A DNA stretch of 64,000 bases from Blastopirellula sp. J2-11 (GTDB lineage: Bacteria; Planctomycetota; Planctomycetia; Pirellulales; Pirellulaceae). This document shows positions 1-9,283 of this stretch, in pieces. The notes under the pieces are model-generated. The model was not told the origin of the DNA. It was given only the letters and a program-made list of their open reading frames with translations, and made no database searches. The stretch lies in contig NZ_CP097384.1 in the NCBI RefSeq assembly GCF_024584705.1, positions 2,356,001 through 2,420,000 of the forward strand, in the 5' to 3' direction. Each line of letters starts with the position of its first letter. Position 1 is the stretch's first letter. Made by a program: the position numbers and the translations under genes.

Positions 1-176
1 CCGCTGCTGGCCAATTTGAAGAATCGCTCGAAACCGCTTTGGCGGTTGTCCGCAAAGACCGCGCCGCCTACGGCGAAACCGCTCGACAGCTAATGGTAGA
101 TATCTTCCGACAGTTGGCGGATGACGAAGAGTTGGTGAATGATTATCGACGGAAGCTGGCGACAGCGTTGTATTAG
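1..176 (+). CDS. cnoX: Chaperedoxin CnoX/YbbN-type protein, C-terminal end (partial)
   Basis: Only the last 57 codons are inside the window; the reading frame is open from base 3 to the TAG. The peptide contains RDRAAYGETARQLMVDIF and ends DDEELVNDYRRKLATALY. This is the typical C-terminal tetratricopeptide end of YbbN/CnoX proteins, in which a thioredoxin-like domain is followed by TPR helices. Family members protect unfolded proteins from oxidation and hand them to chaperones. The thioredoxin part would lie upstream of the window, so the identification rests on the tail alone. The gene converges with the HAD phosphatase gene that follows. Confidence 0.75.
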   Translation, partial: AAGQFEESLETALAVVRKDRAAYGETARQLMVDIFRQLADDEELVNDYRRKLATALY

Positions 177-188
177 AGAGCGGCATTT

Positions 189-215
189 CGATACGAATAC
201 TAGTATCGTCGTTTT
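189..215 (+). terminator. Possible weak terminator after cnoX
   Basis: A 6-bp stem (cgatac/gtatcg) with an 8-nt loop is followed by a T-rich run in the short gap between two convergent genes. The stem is weak, so this is tentative. Confidence 0.3.
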
Positions 216-224
216 CTTTCGGTT

Positions 225-902
225 TTATCCCCTCAATTCCGCCAACAGCGCATCGGCGTTTTCCAGATCATCGAACAACAAATCGGGCTCGCTCATCGCC
301 AGCTCTTCACGCATGAAAACGCCGGTGGCGACTGCCGCCGCTTTGGCGCCGATGGCTCGGGCGCAGCGGACGTCGTTGGCGGTGTCGCCGATGACCCAGA
401 TTTGATCGCCGCGGACGGCATGACCAAGATGAGCTTCGCAGGCGTCCTTCGCCGCTTGGGCGACATCGTTGCGGTCGGGATGCTGATCACCGTATCCGCC
501 GAACTTGAAATGATGCATCAAGTCGTAGTGGGTCAGCTTCAGGTAGGCGCCTTGGGCGACGTTGCCGGTCAGAAGCCCCAAGGCGATGTCGTCTCTCTCG
601 GCTAATTGATTGAGCAGCGCTTCGATGCCAGGCAAGACGCGTCCGTCGCGTAGCGGAAGATTGCGCGCCAGACCTATCATGTAGCTATCTAAGAACTTGC
701 TCCACGCTTCGTCGGTCAACGGCATGTGATGCGCGTCAAACAGCTCTTGCGCGATGCCGCGATCGGTTTTGCCGCTGACGCGGACCTCGGTCGTCAGCAC
801 GTCGATTCCGGCAGTCGATTGAAAAGAATCGATCATCGCATCTTTGCCGGCGGCGGCGGTGTTGATCAACGTTCCATCGATATCGAACAGGCAGATTTTC
901 AT
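225..902 (-). CDS. HAD-superfamily hydrolase (phosphoglycolate phosphatase-like)
   Basis: A 225-residue protein with HAD motif I FDIDGTL at residues 6-12 (nucleophile Asp7, acid/base Asp9). The C-terminal motif IV region reads VIGDTANDV, with the metal-binding acidic residues. A helical cap domain (about 20-95) lies between them, as in the Gph/PGP branch. These enzymes are Mg-dependent cytoplasmic phosphomonoesterases. Phosphoglycolate phosphatase is a likely but unproven substrate class. The gene lies 21 bp downstream of the HtrA-type protease gene on the same strand and may be cotranscribed with it. Confidence 0.85.
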   Translation of the reverse strand: MKICLFDIDGTLINTAAAGKDAMIDSFQSTAGIDVLTTEVRVSGKTDRGIAQELFDAHHMPLTDEAWSKFLDSYMIGLARNLPLRDGRVLPGIEALLNQLAERDDIALGLLTGNVAQGAYLKLTHYDLMHHFKFGGYGDQHPDRNDVAQAAKDACEAHLGHAVRGDQIWVIGDTANDVRCARAIGAKAAAVATGVFMREELAMSEPDLLFDDLENADALLAELRG

Positions 903-923
903 GCGTATTTCTTTGAGACGGCG

Positions 924-2111
924 TTAGTGCGCTTCGGACAAAGTAACGTCCACATCCAGTTTTTCGGGCTTGTCGGTTCCGGCGCCGCGAATGATGGTGA
1001 CTTGGATCGTGTCACCCACTTTGTGCTGAATGAGTTGACTCACGACATCGGAGTGATTGGTGACCGGTTTTCCGTCGACGGCGATAATCACATCGCCCAT
1101 TTGATCGAGTCCTTGCTCGGTGACAATGGTCGGCTGCAGACCGGCGTTGGCGGCTGGACTTCCTTCGACCACTTCGCCGATCAGCGCGCCTTGCAGGTTG
1201 AGTTGGGCGACGGCCGACGCCGGTAACAACGCGACTCCCAAGTAAGGTTTCGAGACTTTGCCGGTGCGCAAGATCTCGGTCGTGACGGCGTTGACCGTAT
1301 CAACAGGAATCGCCAGGCCAATGCCGGAGTAGGCGCCTGAAGGGCTGTAAATCGCGGTGTTCACGCCGATCAACAGGCCGCTGCTGTCCAGCAATGGGCC
1401 GCCAGAATTGCCGGGGTTGATCGCCGCATCGGTTTGAATCAGGTCGTTGATTGGCTGGCCCGACTCGCTGCGGATCGATCGCCCGAGACCGCTAATCACG
1501 CCGGTCGTGAGCGTTTGATCAAAGCCAAACGGGTTGCCGATCGCGAAGGTCTTCTGGCCGACCTTGAGGTTCTTCGACTCGCCGACGCGAATCGGAATGA
1601 GGGTTGCGTTTTGCGGATCAACCAACTGCAGCACGGCGAGATCATTGTCGGGCGAGCCTCCCAAGACTCGCGCTTCATGCGAGGTATGATCGGCGAAGGT
1701 GACGATAGCTCGACCTCCATTCCCCTGCTCGACATCACGAATGACGTGGTAATTGGTGACGAGATGTCCTTTTTCATCCCAGACGAAACCGCTGCCGGCG
1801 CCGGCCGGAATCTCGACTGGGTTGACGTTCATCGAGCGGCGTGAGAGCGCCGTAGTAGTGATAAAGACGACGGACGGCGAGGCCGATTCAAACAACTCGA
1901 TTGTTGATTTTTCATCTTCGGCCAAATCCCCTCTGGCAGTTACCTGACGCGGTACGGCGCTGGGATCAATCCTGGGAGTCTGATCCGACAGCATAAAGCT
2001 GCTGACGATCCAGGAGACCCCTAAAGCAATCGCGAAACAGAAGACGAACAGTCGCAAAAAAGCGATCGCACTCGGCTGCGCCCGCCGCTCTGGCGGCATT
2101 CCAGCGCTCAT
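924..2111 (-). CDS. HtrA/DegP-type trypsin-like serine protease with PDZ domain
   Basis: A 395-residue S1C family protease. Residues about 18-40 form an uncleaved N-terminal membrane anchor, which places the protease domain in the periplasm. The catalytic triad is visible: His122 (NYHVIRD), Asp157 (DNDLAVL) and Ser236 (NPGNSGGPL). A single PDZ domain covers roughly residues 285-390 and includes YLGVALLP and GDVIIAVDGKPV. The architecture of anchor, protease and one PDZ resembles DegS/HhoB more than two-PDZ DegP. The expected role is envelope protein quality control or regulated proteolysis. The gene starts 56 bp from the tRNA-Gln gene and reads toward the HAD gene. Confidence 0.93.
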   Translation of the reverse strand: MSAGMPPERRAQPSAIAFLRLFVFCFAIALGVSWIVSSFMLSDQTPRIDPSAVPRQVTARGDLAEDEKSTIELFESASPSVVFITTTALSRRSMNVNPVEIPAGAGSGFVWDEKGHLVTNYHVIRDVEQGNGGRAIVTFADHTSHEARVLGGSPDNDLAVLQLVDPQNATLIPIRVGESKNLKVGQKTFAIGNPFGFDQTLTTGVISGLGRSIRSESGQPINDLIQTDAAINPGNSGGPLLDSSGLLIGVNTAIYSPSGAYSGIGLAIPVDTVNAVTTEILRTGKVSKPYLGVALLPASAVAQLNLQGALIGEVVEGSPAANAGLQPTIVTEQGLDQMGDVIIAVDGKPVTNHSDVVSQLIQHKVGDTIQVTIIRGAGTDKPEKLDVDVTLSEAH

Positions 2112-2167
2112 GGGGCCTCTCTAGGCATTGGGGGGCGAGGGGAATCGCCGCCGCTCATGGAAAGAAG

Positions 2168-2238
2168 CTGGGGAACTAGGATTTGAACCTAGACTGACAG
2201 AGTCAGAGTCTGTAGTGCTACCGTTACACTATTCCCCA
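2168..2238 (-). tRNA. tRNA-Gln (anticodon CUG)
   Basis: Read on the minus strand, 71 nt fold as a cloverleaf. The acceptor stem pairs TGGGGAA with TTCCCCA. The anticodon arm is acaga-CTCTGAC-tctgt, giving anticodon CTG. The T arm contains GGTTCAAATCC. The discriminator base is G and CCA is not encoded. The start TGGGG is characteristic of tRNA-Gln. Confidence 0.93.
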
Positions 2239-2406
2239 ATCGGTTTGTAAAGAGTATGGCGTAAGTCGCTTGTCGTCAAGGGATTCAGCCGCTGGCTATC
2301 TGCCGCTGCGGCTGATAAACTATTTCAAAACTAGTGGGGGAAACGAGCGAGTGGTTCGCGCAGCTACTTCCGCCCCTTTCGCTATTCCACTGACGCAGCC
2401 ACGCCG

Positions 2407-4083
2407 ATGAGCAGTTATCTAGTAGCGGTCAACGGATCCGACGCCGGAAAAAAAATCTACCTCGCGGGCGAAAAGTTCGTCATGGGGCGCCATCCCGAGT
2501 GCGATATTCTGGTAGACGCCGGCGCGGTCAGCCGCCATCACGCCCAAATCACCCGAAAGAACCAGGATCTCATGATTGAGGACCTGGGAAGCCGGAACGG
2601 CACTTTCGTCAACGACACGGCGATTAATTCGCTGCAAAAGTTGAAAGATGGTGATTCGATCCGCGTCTGCGACGTGACGTTTACCTTCCATTTGGATCAG
2701 CCGTTCGCCCCCCCTTCGGCCCGTAATCTGGGGCAAACCGGAGCAGGCGCCTACGGCACGATCATGGTCGATGATGACTCGGCGCCGTCGACCATCATGT
2801 CGCAGCTGGAAGTCTCGTCGCAAGCCGGCGGCGTCACGCTGCAGGCCAGCGCTGAAGTGAAGCTGGCCGCTTTGCTGGAGATTACCAAGAATCTCGGCGG
2901 CGTTATCGCTCCGGAGGACGTCTTTCCGCAGGTGCTGAACAGCCTGTTCAAGATTTTTTTGCAGGCCGACCGCGGTTTTATCATTCTGCAGGATGACAAA
3001 GGCAAATTAACGCCGCGGTGGACCAAAACGCGCCGCCCGGGGGACGAAAATATCCGGATCAGCCGCACGGTCATCAATCATGTGATCGAGAAAAAGCAGG
3101 CGATTCTCTCGGCTGACGCAGCGGCGGATTCGCGTTTTGAGATGAGCCAGAGCATTACCGATTTTCAGATTCGCTCGATCATGTGCGCCCCGTTGATCGA
3201 TAGCGACGGCAAAGCGTTTGGCGCGCTCCAAATTGATACGCTTGACCAACGCAAGCGTTTCCAGCAGGAAGATCTGGAAGTGCTGATGAGCGTCGCGACG
3301 CAGGCGGCGATCTCGATCGACAACGCGCAGCTTCATCAGCGCGCGTTGCGTCAGCAGGAAATGGAGCGTGATCTGAAGCTCGCCAGTCAGGTGCAGATCG
3401 GCTTTTTGCCGAAGGGAAAACCGGCCGCCGCCGGGTACGACTTCTTTGACTATTATCGCGCCGCCAATTCGGTCGGCGGCGACTATTACGACTATATTCC
3501 CTTGCCGAATAACCGGATGGCGATCTTGCTGGGGGATGTCGTCGGGCATGGCGTCGCCGCGTCGCTGTTGATGGCGAAGCTATCGGCCGACGCACGGTAT
3601 ACGCTCGCTTCGATTGAAGATCCGGCGGTCGCTTTTGCGACGCTGAATAACACCTTCAGCGAGAGTATTCCGGACGACCAGTTTGTGACGTTGGTCCTGA
3701 ATATCTTGAACTTTGAGACGCACGAGATGACCGTGCTGAACGCCGGTCACATGGCGCCGATGCTCCGCCGTAACGATGGTACGGTCGATGAAATTGGGGA
3801 ACCCGAGATTAGCCTGCCGTTGGGCGTTTTTCCGGATCTAGAGTACGAGAAGGTCACCATCCCGATCGCCGTGGGCGAACGAATCATTCTCTATACCGAC
3901 GGCATCAACGAAGCGATGGACGCCGACGGCGAGCAATTTGGCATTCCCCGCGTCCGCGAGCGTGCCCAAGAGCAATTTCCGTCGGTCGCACAACTTGGCC
4001 AGGCGATCGTCAAAGACGTTCGCGAGTTCATGGGCTCGCAGTTCGACGACATGTGCTTGGTTTGCTACGAGCGGTTGGAATAG
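2407..4083 (+). CDS. FHA-GAF-PP2C (SpoIIE/RsbU-type) serine phosphatase
   Basis: A 558-residue cytoplasmic signalling protein in three parts. The N-terminal FHA domain (about 5-98) has GRHPECDI, SRHHAQI and DLGSRNGTFVN, the phosphothreonine-binding signature. A GAF domain spans about 150-310. A C-terminal PP2C-like SpoIIE domain (about 330-558) has VGGDYYDYI, LLGDVVGHGVAASLLMA, NAGHMAPML and ILYTDGINEAMD, which carry the metal-binding aspartates. Such proteins act as phosphatases in partner-switching or general stress signalling, here probably recruited by phosphorylated Ser/Thr kinase targets. No anti-sigma or STAS partner gene is adjacent, so its target is unknown. Confidence 0.93.
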   Translation: MSSYLVAVNGSDAGKKIYLAGEKFVMGRHPECDILVDAGAVSRHHAQITRKNQDLMIEDLGSRNGTFVNDTAINSLQKLKDGDSIRVCDVTFTFHLDQPFAPPSARNLGQTGAGAYGTIMVDDDSAPSTIMSQLEVSSQAGGVTLQASAEVKLAALLEITKNLGGVIAPEDVFPQVLNSLFKIFLQADRGFIILQDDKGKLTPRWTKTRRPGDENIRISRTVINHVIEKKQAILSADAAADSRFEMSQSITDFQIRSIMCAPLIDSDGKAFGALQIDTLDQRKRFQQEDLEVLMSVATQAAISIDNAQLHQRALRQQEMERDLKLASQVQIGFLPKGKPAAAGYDFFDYYRAANSVGGDYYDYIPLPNNRMAILLGDVVGHGVAASLLMAKLSADARYTLASIEDPAVAFATLNNTFSESIPDDQFVTLVLNILNFETHEMTVLNAGHMAPMLRRNDGTVDEIGEPEISLPLGVFPDLEYEKVTIPIAVGERIILYTDGINEAMDADGEQFGIPRVRERAQEQFPSVAQLGQAIVKDVREFMGSQFDDMCLVCYERLE

Positions 4084-4112
4084 TCGGCGCCGTCACAAAC
4101 GCGCCTACAATC

Positions 4113-4260
4113 GGCGGCTTATCATGCCGTTTGAAGTGGCCGGCGCACCATGAACGGTACGCTTGGTCCTGACGCCTCTTACGGCTGCGCCGCCCCGATA
4201 GCGGAGCTATCGCGGCCAACCGGGGAAATGACGCAATTTTAAAACGCGCTGCGCGTTATG
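4113..4260 (+). repeat. Dispersed intergenic repeat, family A, copy 1
   Basis: The stretch containing cctcttacggctgcgccgcc, then an inner hairpin cgatagc-gga-gctatcg and gcggccaacc, recurs almost unchanged at about 9468-9565 and inverted at 9284-9390. Upstream similarity (gccgtttgaagtggc versus gccgtttaaaatggc) extends the repeat to about 4113. It has no coding content and fills the gap between the convergent phosphatase and DUF1080 genes. Confidence 0.75.
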
Positions 4261-4270
4261 AAGAGTGGAT

Positions 4271-5296
4271 TTACCGACAAACGCAAGTCTCTGCGGCAAA
4301 GTTCATCGGCGCTGACGGTTCGATGATCCAGATGTTGCGGAAGACGACCGGATCTTTGTGATCCTGCAACTTGATCGGCATCGGCTCGGCGCCCTCTTTT
4401 TTGCCGGCGCCAGTTTTGTTCGGGATACGTTCGTCACGTTGGACCGCGATGCCGTTGTGGAAGACAGTCAAACGAGCGTCGCCCACCTTGTTGCCGGCGT
4501 CGTCAAAGCGAGCGGCGTTGAAATAGATGTCGTAGGTTTGCCACTGCAGCGGCGGGAAGCACATGTTCATTTCTGGCGGCTTGGTGCGGTAGATCGACGC
4601 CGAGTCATTGAACTCAGGAGTTTTGCCGAACGAGTCGAGGATCTGCACTTCGTAGCGCTCTTGAATGTAGACGCCGCTATTGCCGCGTGCTTGCGATCCG
4701 CGGTCAGGCATATAAGGAGTGCGGAACTCAAGATGCAATTGGAAGTCGGAGACCGGGAACGTCGTGATCGTGCCGGCTTTCAGCAGCCCTTCCGCGGTCA
4801 GCTTGCCATCTTTAAAGAATTCAGTCGACGTGCCGTCAAATAGCACGCGGGCGTCGTGCGGCGGTCGGTGCCCCAAGGTAAGACTCTTGCGGCGAACTTT
4901 CGGCAGATCGCCGAGCTGTTGTCCCGCGGTGTTGATAACCACGGCATGATTGGGATCGACGGCAATCGTATAGGCGTCATGCTTCAACTGGATCAGGCCG
5001 CTTTGCATCTCGCCCTGCAGGGCCAGTTTGGGACCATTGTCCCAACCATTGCCGGGCAGTCCCCCTTTGTATTGCAGCGCCGAAAATTTGCCGTCTCCGA
5101 GCGCCACTACCTGTAGGCCGGTCATTTCGTAGCTGCCGTTCGGCAAGCGCAGCGGCCCGTAGAATTCGCCCTGGTAGACGAAGTCGGGATCGTTGACGTT
5201 GTCAGGATCCACAAAGACGCGGGGGTCATCCTCAGCGGCGATGCAAAACGAAGAGAGAAACAGGAGCACGAAAAGCGATGTGATATTGCGATGCAT
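4271..5296 (-). CDS. Secreted DUF1080 (3-keto-disaccharide hydrolase-like) protein
   Basis: A 341-residue exported protein. The chosen start gives MHRNITSLFVLLFLSSFCIA, a clean signal peptide; an upstream in-frame start would add 14 residues in front of it. The C-terminal half (about 150-341) is a DUF1080 concanavalin-like beta-sandwich with ARVLFDGTSTEFF, QLHLEFRTPYMP, GNSGVYIQERYEVQILDS, WQTYDIYFNAARFD and PVVFRNIWI. The family includes 3-keto-glycoside hydrolases and is greatly expanded in planctomycetes. The expected role is extracytoplasmic sugar breakdown, but the substrate is unknown. Confidence 0.88.
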   Translation of the reverse strand: MHRNITSLFVLLFLSSFCIAAEDDPRVFVDPDNVNDPDFVYQGEFYGPLRLPNGSYEMTGLQVVALGDGKFSALQYKGGLPGNGWDNGPKLALQGEMQSGLIQLKHDAYTIAVDPNHAVVINTAGQQLGDLPKVRRKSLTLGHRPPHDARVLFDGTSTEFFKDGKLTAEGLLKAGTITTFPVSDFQLHLEFRTPYMPDRGSQARGNSGVYIQERYEVQILDSFGKTPEFNDSASIYRTKPPEMNMCFPPLQWQTYDIYFNAARFDDAGNKVGDARLTVFHNGIAVQRDERIPNKTGAGKKEGAEPMPIKLQDHKDPVVFRNIWIIEPSAPMNFAAETCVCR

Positions 5297-5440
5297 GGGG
5301 CAGGCGTAAGGATCAAAGTGCACGGGAAGGTTAGGCAAAAAGCCAAGAATAGTCTGCTTTGCATTGTGACCAATTGCAAGGTGCTAGAGCGTGCTTACGA
5401 AAAAACGAGCAAATTGAGACTTCCGCGGTGCGATTGGCGC

Positions 5441-5482
5441 AAAAAAAGAGGCTGCGACCTTGGTTGGCCCCAGCCTCTTTTC
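5441..5482 (-). terminator. Rho-independent terminator of the small lipoprotein gene
   Basis: On the minus strand an 11-bp stem (aaaagaggctg/cagcctctttt) is followed by a run of T. It begins about 28 bp after the stop codon of the 66-residue lipoprotein gene. Confidence 0.8.
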
Positions 5483-5509
5483 ACAGTTTCGATCGGTAGA
5501 AACGCGGCC

Positions 5510-5710
5510 TTATTCAGGCTTGGCTTCTTCCATCGGCTTCTCTTCGGCCGGAGTTTCAGCGGCAGGAGTCGCCGGAGCTTCGGTCGATTCGGCCGGCATC
5601 GTCACTTCTGGCGTTTCGGCCGGCGTTTCCGTCGGAGTTTCAGCAGGAGCGCCGCAACCAACCAGCAAAGCCGCACCGCAGAACATCGCAGCAGAGATCC
5701 ACATCTTCAT
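5510..5710 (-). CDS. Small Pro/Glu/Ala/Thr-rich lipoprotein
   Basis: A 66-residue protein. It has a lipoprotein signal peptide with lipobox LLVGC at residues 16-20. The mature part is a low-complexity chain of PAETPTETPAE-type repeats ending EEAKPE. It is acidic, has no predicted fold and is probably a periplasmic or outer-membrane-anchored tail. A strong terminator lies directly downstream, which supports it as a real transcription unit. The SMP-30 gene upstream starts its own unit or reads into it (46 bp gap). No function can be assigned. Confidence 0.7.
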   Translation of the reverse strand: MKMWISAAMFCGAALLVGCGAPAETPTETPAETPEVTMPAESTEAPATPAAETPAEEKPMEEAKPE

Positions 5711-5756
5711 ACGTAAACTTCCCCCAAAATATAAGAAACTAAAAACTGAGCGTGCG

Positions 5757-6671
5757 CTATTCGCCAGGGAATTGGTGTCCCCGAACGCTCATTTCCACAG
5801 AGTAAAGCCCAGTACGGGCCGTCACAAACAATGTCTTTCCCTTGGGACCGCCAAACGTTGCGTTCGCCGGATGCTCAGGAAATTCAATGATTCCAAGGAT
5901 CTCCCCTTTCGGGCTGATCACCTGTACGCCGAGTTTAGTCGTGACGTACAGATTGCCATGTTCGTCGATCGTCAGACCGTCGCCCCCTTGATTGTCTTCG
6001 CCCTCGGGCTGACGAAATTGGCACACGACCCGTTTTTCGCCAATTTTCCCGGGGCCTAGAACATCGTAGGCGTACAGTTTGGTTTCCATTGAAGGAACGA
6101 CGTACAGCGTTTTTTCGTCAGGTGATAGGATCACGCCGTTGGGCGCGATGATATCGTCGATCAATCGCGTCACGACGTTGTCAGTCGAGAGATAATAAAC
6201 GGCTTCGATCTTTTGCGGCCAAGGAGTCGGCGCTCGATAGCGGGGATCGGTGAAATAAACGCCGCCGAAATGATCGCAAACCAAGTCGTTGGGCGCGTTG
6301 AAGCGTTCGTTCTTGTACTTGCCTGCCAGCACTTGTAAATCATCGCCGCTCAGCGAAACGCTGGCCAACTGCCCATCCATCTGACAGATCAGCAGTCGAT
6401 CGTCACGAACCATCGTGCCGTTGGTATGCCCCGATGGTTCCAGGAAAACAGCGATCTTACCGTCGGGCGTCCGCCGATAGATGCGATTGTTGGGGATATC
6501 CGTGAAGTAGAGATTGCCTGCGCCGTCAGAAGCGGCGCCTTCGGTGAACCCAAAGTCCTTTTGCAAGGTGCGGACTTCACCAATTGGACCAATTCCGGCG
6601 ATCGGCTCAGCAAAGCAAAGCGAGATGATCGTTAGGCAGAAGATGCCTGCGGCGAATGCGGACTTGTACAT
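5757..6671 (-). CDS. Exported SMP-30/gluconolactonase/LRE-family protein
   Basis: A 304-residue six-bladed beta-propeller protein with signal peptide MYKSAFAAGIFCLTIISLCFA. Family signatures include FTEGAASDGAGNLYFTDIP (metal-binding Glu), NAPNDLVCDHFGGVYFTDPR (Asn ligand), PNGVILSPDEKTLYV and GGDGLTIDEHGNLYV (Asp ligand). Family enzymes hydrolyse sugar lactones such as gluconolactone with a divalent metal. Secretion suggests it acts in the periplasm together with the nearby DUF1080 protein, but no pathway partner is visible. It lies 56 bp downstream of the GH10-like gene on the same strand. Confidence 0.88.
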   Translation of the reverse strand: MYKSAFAAGIFCLTIISLCFAEPIAGIGPIGEVRTLQKDFGFTEGAASDGAGNLYFTDIPNNRIYRRTPDGKIAVFLEPSGHTNGTMVRDDRLLICQMDGQLASVSLSGDDLQVLAGKYKNERFNAPNDLVCDHFGGVYFTDPRYRAPTPWPQKIEAVYYLSTDNVVTRLIDDIIAPNGVILSPDEKTLYVVPSMETKLYAYDVLGPGKIGEKRVVCQFRQPEGEDNQGGDGLTIDEHGNLYVTTKLGVQVISPKGEILGIIEFPEHPANATFGGPKGKTLFVTARTGLYSVEMSVRGHQFPGE

Positions 6672-6727
6672 GGAGGCCTATCGTCATGGGGGGCGGGTCT
6701 TCCTGTTAGTGGAACCCGGCGAGAGAG

Positions 6728-8263
6728 TTAAGTCAAATAGTGCTGACGAATTTCTCGTAAACTTCGTAGCGTTGACTTAGGACGATCCCGACGATCGAAC
6801 AAACCGGCATTGGGATAAACGTGCGCCGTCGCGTCTGTGAACTGGTTCCAGAAAATCGCCTGCGTTTGGGGATGCGACAAAATAAGGGGGACGAGCGACT
6901 CGACAAATTGTCGCTGACGACGGCGACTGATCGGAAAAGTTGGCGATTCGTGGTCTGAAATTTGATGCGCCGCGCGTTTGTCAAAGCGGCGTGAACTGGG
7001 AAAAGTCAGCGTGACAAAGAGCGGCAGCCCCAGCATTCCCCATTGATCCAGCAGGCGAATCACCTCGAACGGGTCACGAGGGAAAATGGCGCCCTCACAA
7101 TCGTTAAAATTCAACTCGACTCCGACGCCGGTCACGCCCAAATTCGCGCGTACGATTTCTTCGGCAAAGTGAATCGGCGCTAGATCTCGGTGAGCATGGC
7201 TCAGATAGTCGCCCCAGGGATGGTCAAAGCTGACCAGCACCGGAGTCTGCGGATCGTTGCGACGCATCGTTTCGATCGAGCCGACCAGCAGTCGCAACTG
7301 CTGCTCTTCGGTCAGATGAAAGGCCCGCGTCGTATTGACACCGGACGAGCAATACCAGAGATCGGTCATCCCATGTAGATTGCGCGTCGCCGTCTCGACA
7401 AACTGCAACTGAAAACCGAGCAGACTGTTGAAGTCGTTATCCCACAGGTAAAGCCAGTCGGGGACGTTCAAGTCGTCCAGATTGGCGACCGGCCCGCCGA
7501 CGACCCGCATTCCCTGACTGCGGCACCAGCGAATTTGCTCGCGGACTTTCTCAAAGTCGAAGTGACCCTCATTCGGCTCGCAATCTTTCCAAACCGGAGA
7601 GACGACGGCGGTGTTGAACGCCGGTCGCAGCAGCGCCGAGGCGTCGGCCGATGGATGCGCGTTGCGAATGTTCACGCCGTACAAAAAGGTGCGGTGAGGC
7701 GCATGCTCTTGAATGAAGTCGATCGCCGCGTCGCGATAGACGTTGGTGAGTTGGGCGAACGCTTCCGCCGTATGGCCAATGCATTCCTGGGCGGCGGATT
7801 GCGACGCTTCGCTGTGATGGTCGGATGTGGCGGCAATGGTAAACGCTTCGATCGCGTCCCCCAACGCCGCGTAAAACGCTTCGGTTTGTTCGATGTCGAC
7901 TCCGTCGCAAACCGCAATCAACGCTTTTAATCGTGAAAGAACCCCGCGCGCAACTTCCAGCGCCAGGTGATAAGGCTCGGACCGAGGTCGCAAGGAACAG
8001 GTCGCGAGAAAGTACGACTGGAACTCGTCCACGTTCCATGGGATGCGCAATTTGACCGAATCGTCTCCCTCGAACTCGATGGAGAGGATTTCGCCGTCAT
8101 GCTGCACCTTGGATCGGCGCGGAACTTGGTCGTAATCAACGACATACGCAGCGTCGAAACGCCGCGAAAGTCGCTCGATCGGCGGCGCATAGAATCGCAG
8201 TGCTCCCACGGGGCGCGAACCTCTTGCATTGGCGGAAACAGGAATGGCCGCAGATTTTGGCAC
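6728..8263 (-). CDS. GH10-like TIM-barrel protein with altered catalytic site
   Basis: A 511-residue protein without a signal peptide. The region 190-505 resembles a glycoside hydrolase family 10 barrel: YGVNIRNAH, FNTAVVSPVWKDCEPNEGHFDFEKV, then the beta-4 segment DLWYCSSGVNTT and the beta-7 segment VGVELNF, ending with FWNQFTDATAH. In true GH10 xylanases the beta-4 segment reads W-D-V-V-N-E; here Asn310 is followed by Thr311, so the acid/base Glu is missing, while Glu383 remains at the nucleophile position. The N-terminal 190 residues, including beta-strand segments like a carbohydrate-binding module, are not assignable. It may bind rather than cleave polysaccharide. Confidence 0.65.
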   Translation of the reverse strand: MPKSAAIPVSANARGSRPVGALRFYAPPIERLSRRFDAAYVVDYDQVPRRSKVQHDGEILSIEFEGDDSVKLRIPWNVDEFQSYFLATCSLRPRSEPYHLALEVARGVLSRLKALIAVCDGVDIEQTEAFYAALGDAIEAFTIAATSDHHSEASQSAAQECIGHTAEAFAQLTNVYRDAAIDFIQEHAPHRTFLYGVNIRNAHPSADASALLRPAFNTAVVSPVWKDCEPNEGHFDFEKVREQIRWCRSQGMRVVGGPVANLDDLNVPDWLYLWDNDFNSLLGFQLQFVETATRNLHGMTDLWYCSSGVNTTRAFHLTEEQQLRLLVGSIETMRRNDPQTPVLVSFDHPWGDYLSHAHRDLAPIHFAEEIVRANLGVTGVGVELNFNDCEGAIFPRDPFEVIRLLDQWGMLGLPLFVTLTFPSSRRFDKRAAHQISDHESPTFPISRRRQRQFVESLVPLILSHPQTQAIFWNQFTDATAHVYPNAGLFDRRDRPKSTLRSLREIRQHYLT

Positions 8264-8397
8264 GTAAGCTCTCTAGTCTAATCGGTTTACGGAAATCGTG
8301 CATCTATGCTTTTTGGCCGGTGCTAGCCAATCCTTTTGCATGTCTGTTAAGATTGCCGGGCTTAGGGGGTTTCTGACTCAATTGCAAGTGGCTCGAA

Positions 8398-9261
8398 ATG
8401 ACTATCGATTTACCCGTGCGGCATGGCAAGGTTCGTGATATCTACGATCTGGGAGACAAGTTGCTTCTGGTCGCTTCCGATCGCACCAGTGCGTTTGATT
8501 ATGTGTTGCCGTCAGCAATACCAGACAAAGGTCGAGTATTAACGCAGATCAGTCGCTTCTGGTTTGAGAAACTCGGCGTGGCGAATCATATGATTTCGAC
8601 CAATGTGGCCGATGCTGATCTGCCGAGCGGGACCGATCTGGCTTCGCTTGATGGACGCAGCATGCTGGTCCGCAAGACCGAAGTCGTGCCGATCGAATGC
8701 GTCGTGCGCGGCTATCTCGCCGGATCCGGCTGGAAAGAATATGGCCAAAGCCGCACTGTCTGCGGCATCCCCTTGCCTGCTGGACTTGATCAGAGCGCCC
8801 AGTTGGAAACGCCGATTTTTACGCCGGCGACCAAGGAAGAGTCAGGCCACGACATCAACATTTCGTACGAACGGATGTGCGAAATCGTCGGGGAAGAGTT
8901 GGCTTCGACCTTGCGTGAGAAAAGTCTCGATATCTACACGCGCGGCGCCGCTTTTGCGCGTGAAAAAGGGATTATCATCGCTGATACGAAGTTCGAGTGG
9001 GGGATCGTTGACGGCGAGTTGTTGCTGATTGACGAAGTGTTGACCCCAGACAGTTCGCGATTCTGGCCCGAAGATCAGTACCAGGTCGGCGTCAGTCCCC
9101 CCTCCTTCGACAAACAGATCGTGCGCGATTATCTCGAAACAACCAGTTGGGACAAAAACAGCACGCCGCCGCAGTTGCCGGATGCGATCGTCAACCAAAC
9201 GCGTGCGAAGTACATCGAAGCGTTCGAGGAACTGACCGGCCAGTCGTTCCCGTGGAAATAG
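8398..9261 (+). CDS. purC: Phosphoribosylaminoimidazole-succinocarboxamide synthase
   Basis: A 287-residue SAICAR synthetase, which joins CAIR and aspartate with ATP in purine synthesis. It begins [30 protein letters not shown], the nucleotide-binding start of the family. It continues with [33 protein letters not shown], and [11 protein letters not shown] followed by [15 protein letters not shown]. Length and motif order match the longer PurC form. The cytoplasmic gene stands alone, divergent from the GH10-like gene, with a 134-bp promoter region and a repeat element downstream. Confidence 0.97.
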   Translation: MTIDLPVRHGKVRDIYDLGDKLLLVASDRTSAFDYVLPSAIPDKGRVLTQISRFWFEKLGVANHMISTNVADADLPSGTDLASLDGRSMLVRKTEVVPIECVVRGYLAGSGWKEYGQSRTVCGIPLPAGLDQSAQLETPIFTPATKEESGHDINISYERMCEIVGEELASTLREKSLDIYTRGAAFAREKGIIIADTKFEWGIVDGELLLIDEVLTPDSSRFWPEDQYQVGVSPPSFDKQIVRDYLETTSWDKNSTPPQLPDAIVNQTRAKYIEAFEELTGQSFPWK

Positions 9262-9283
9262 CTTCGACGTCGCGCACTTCTTC

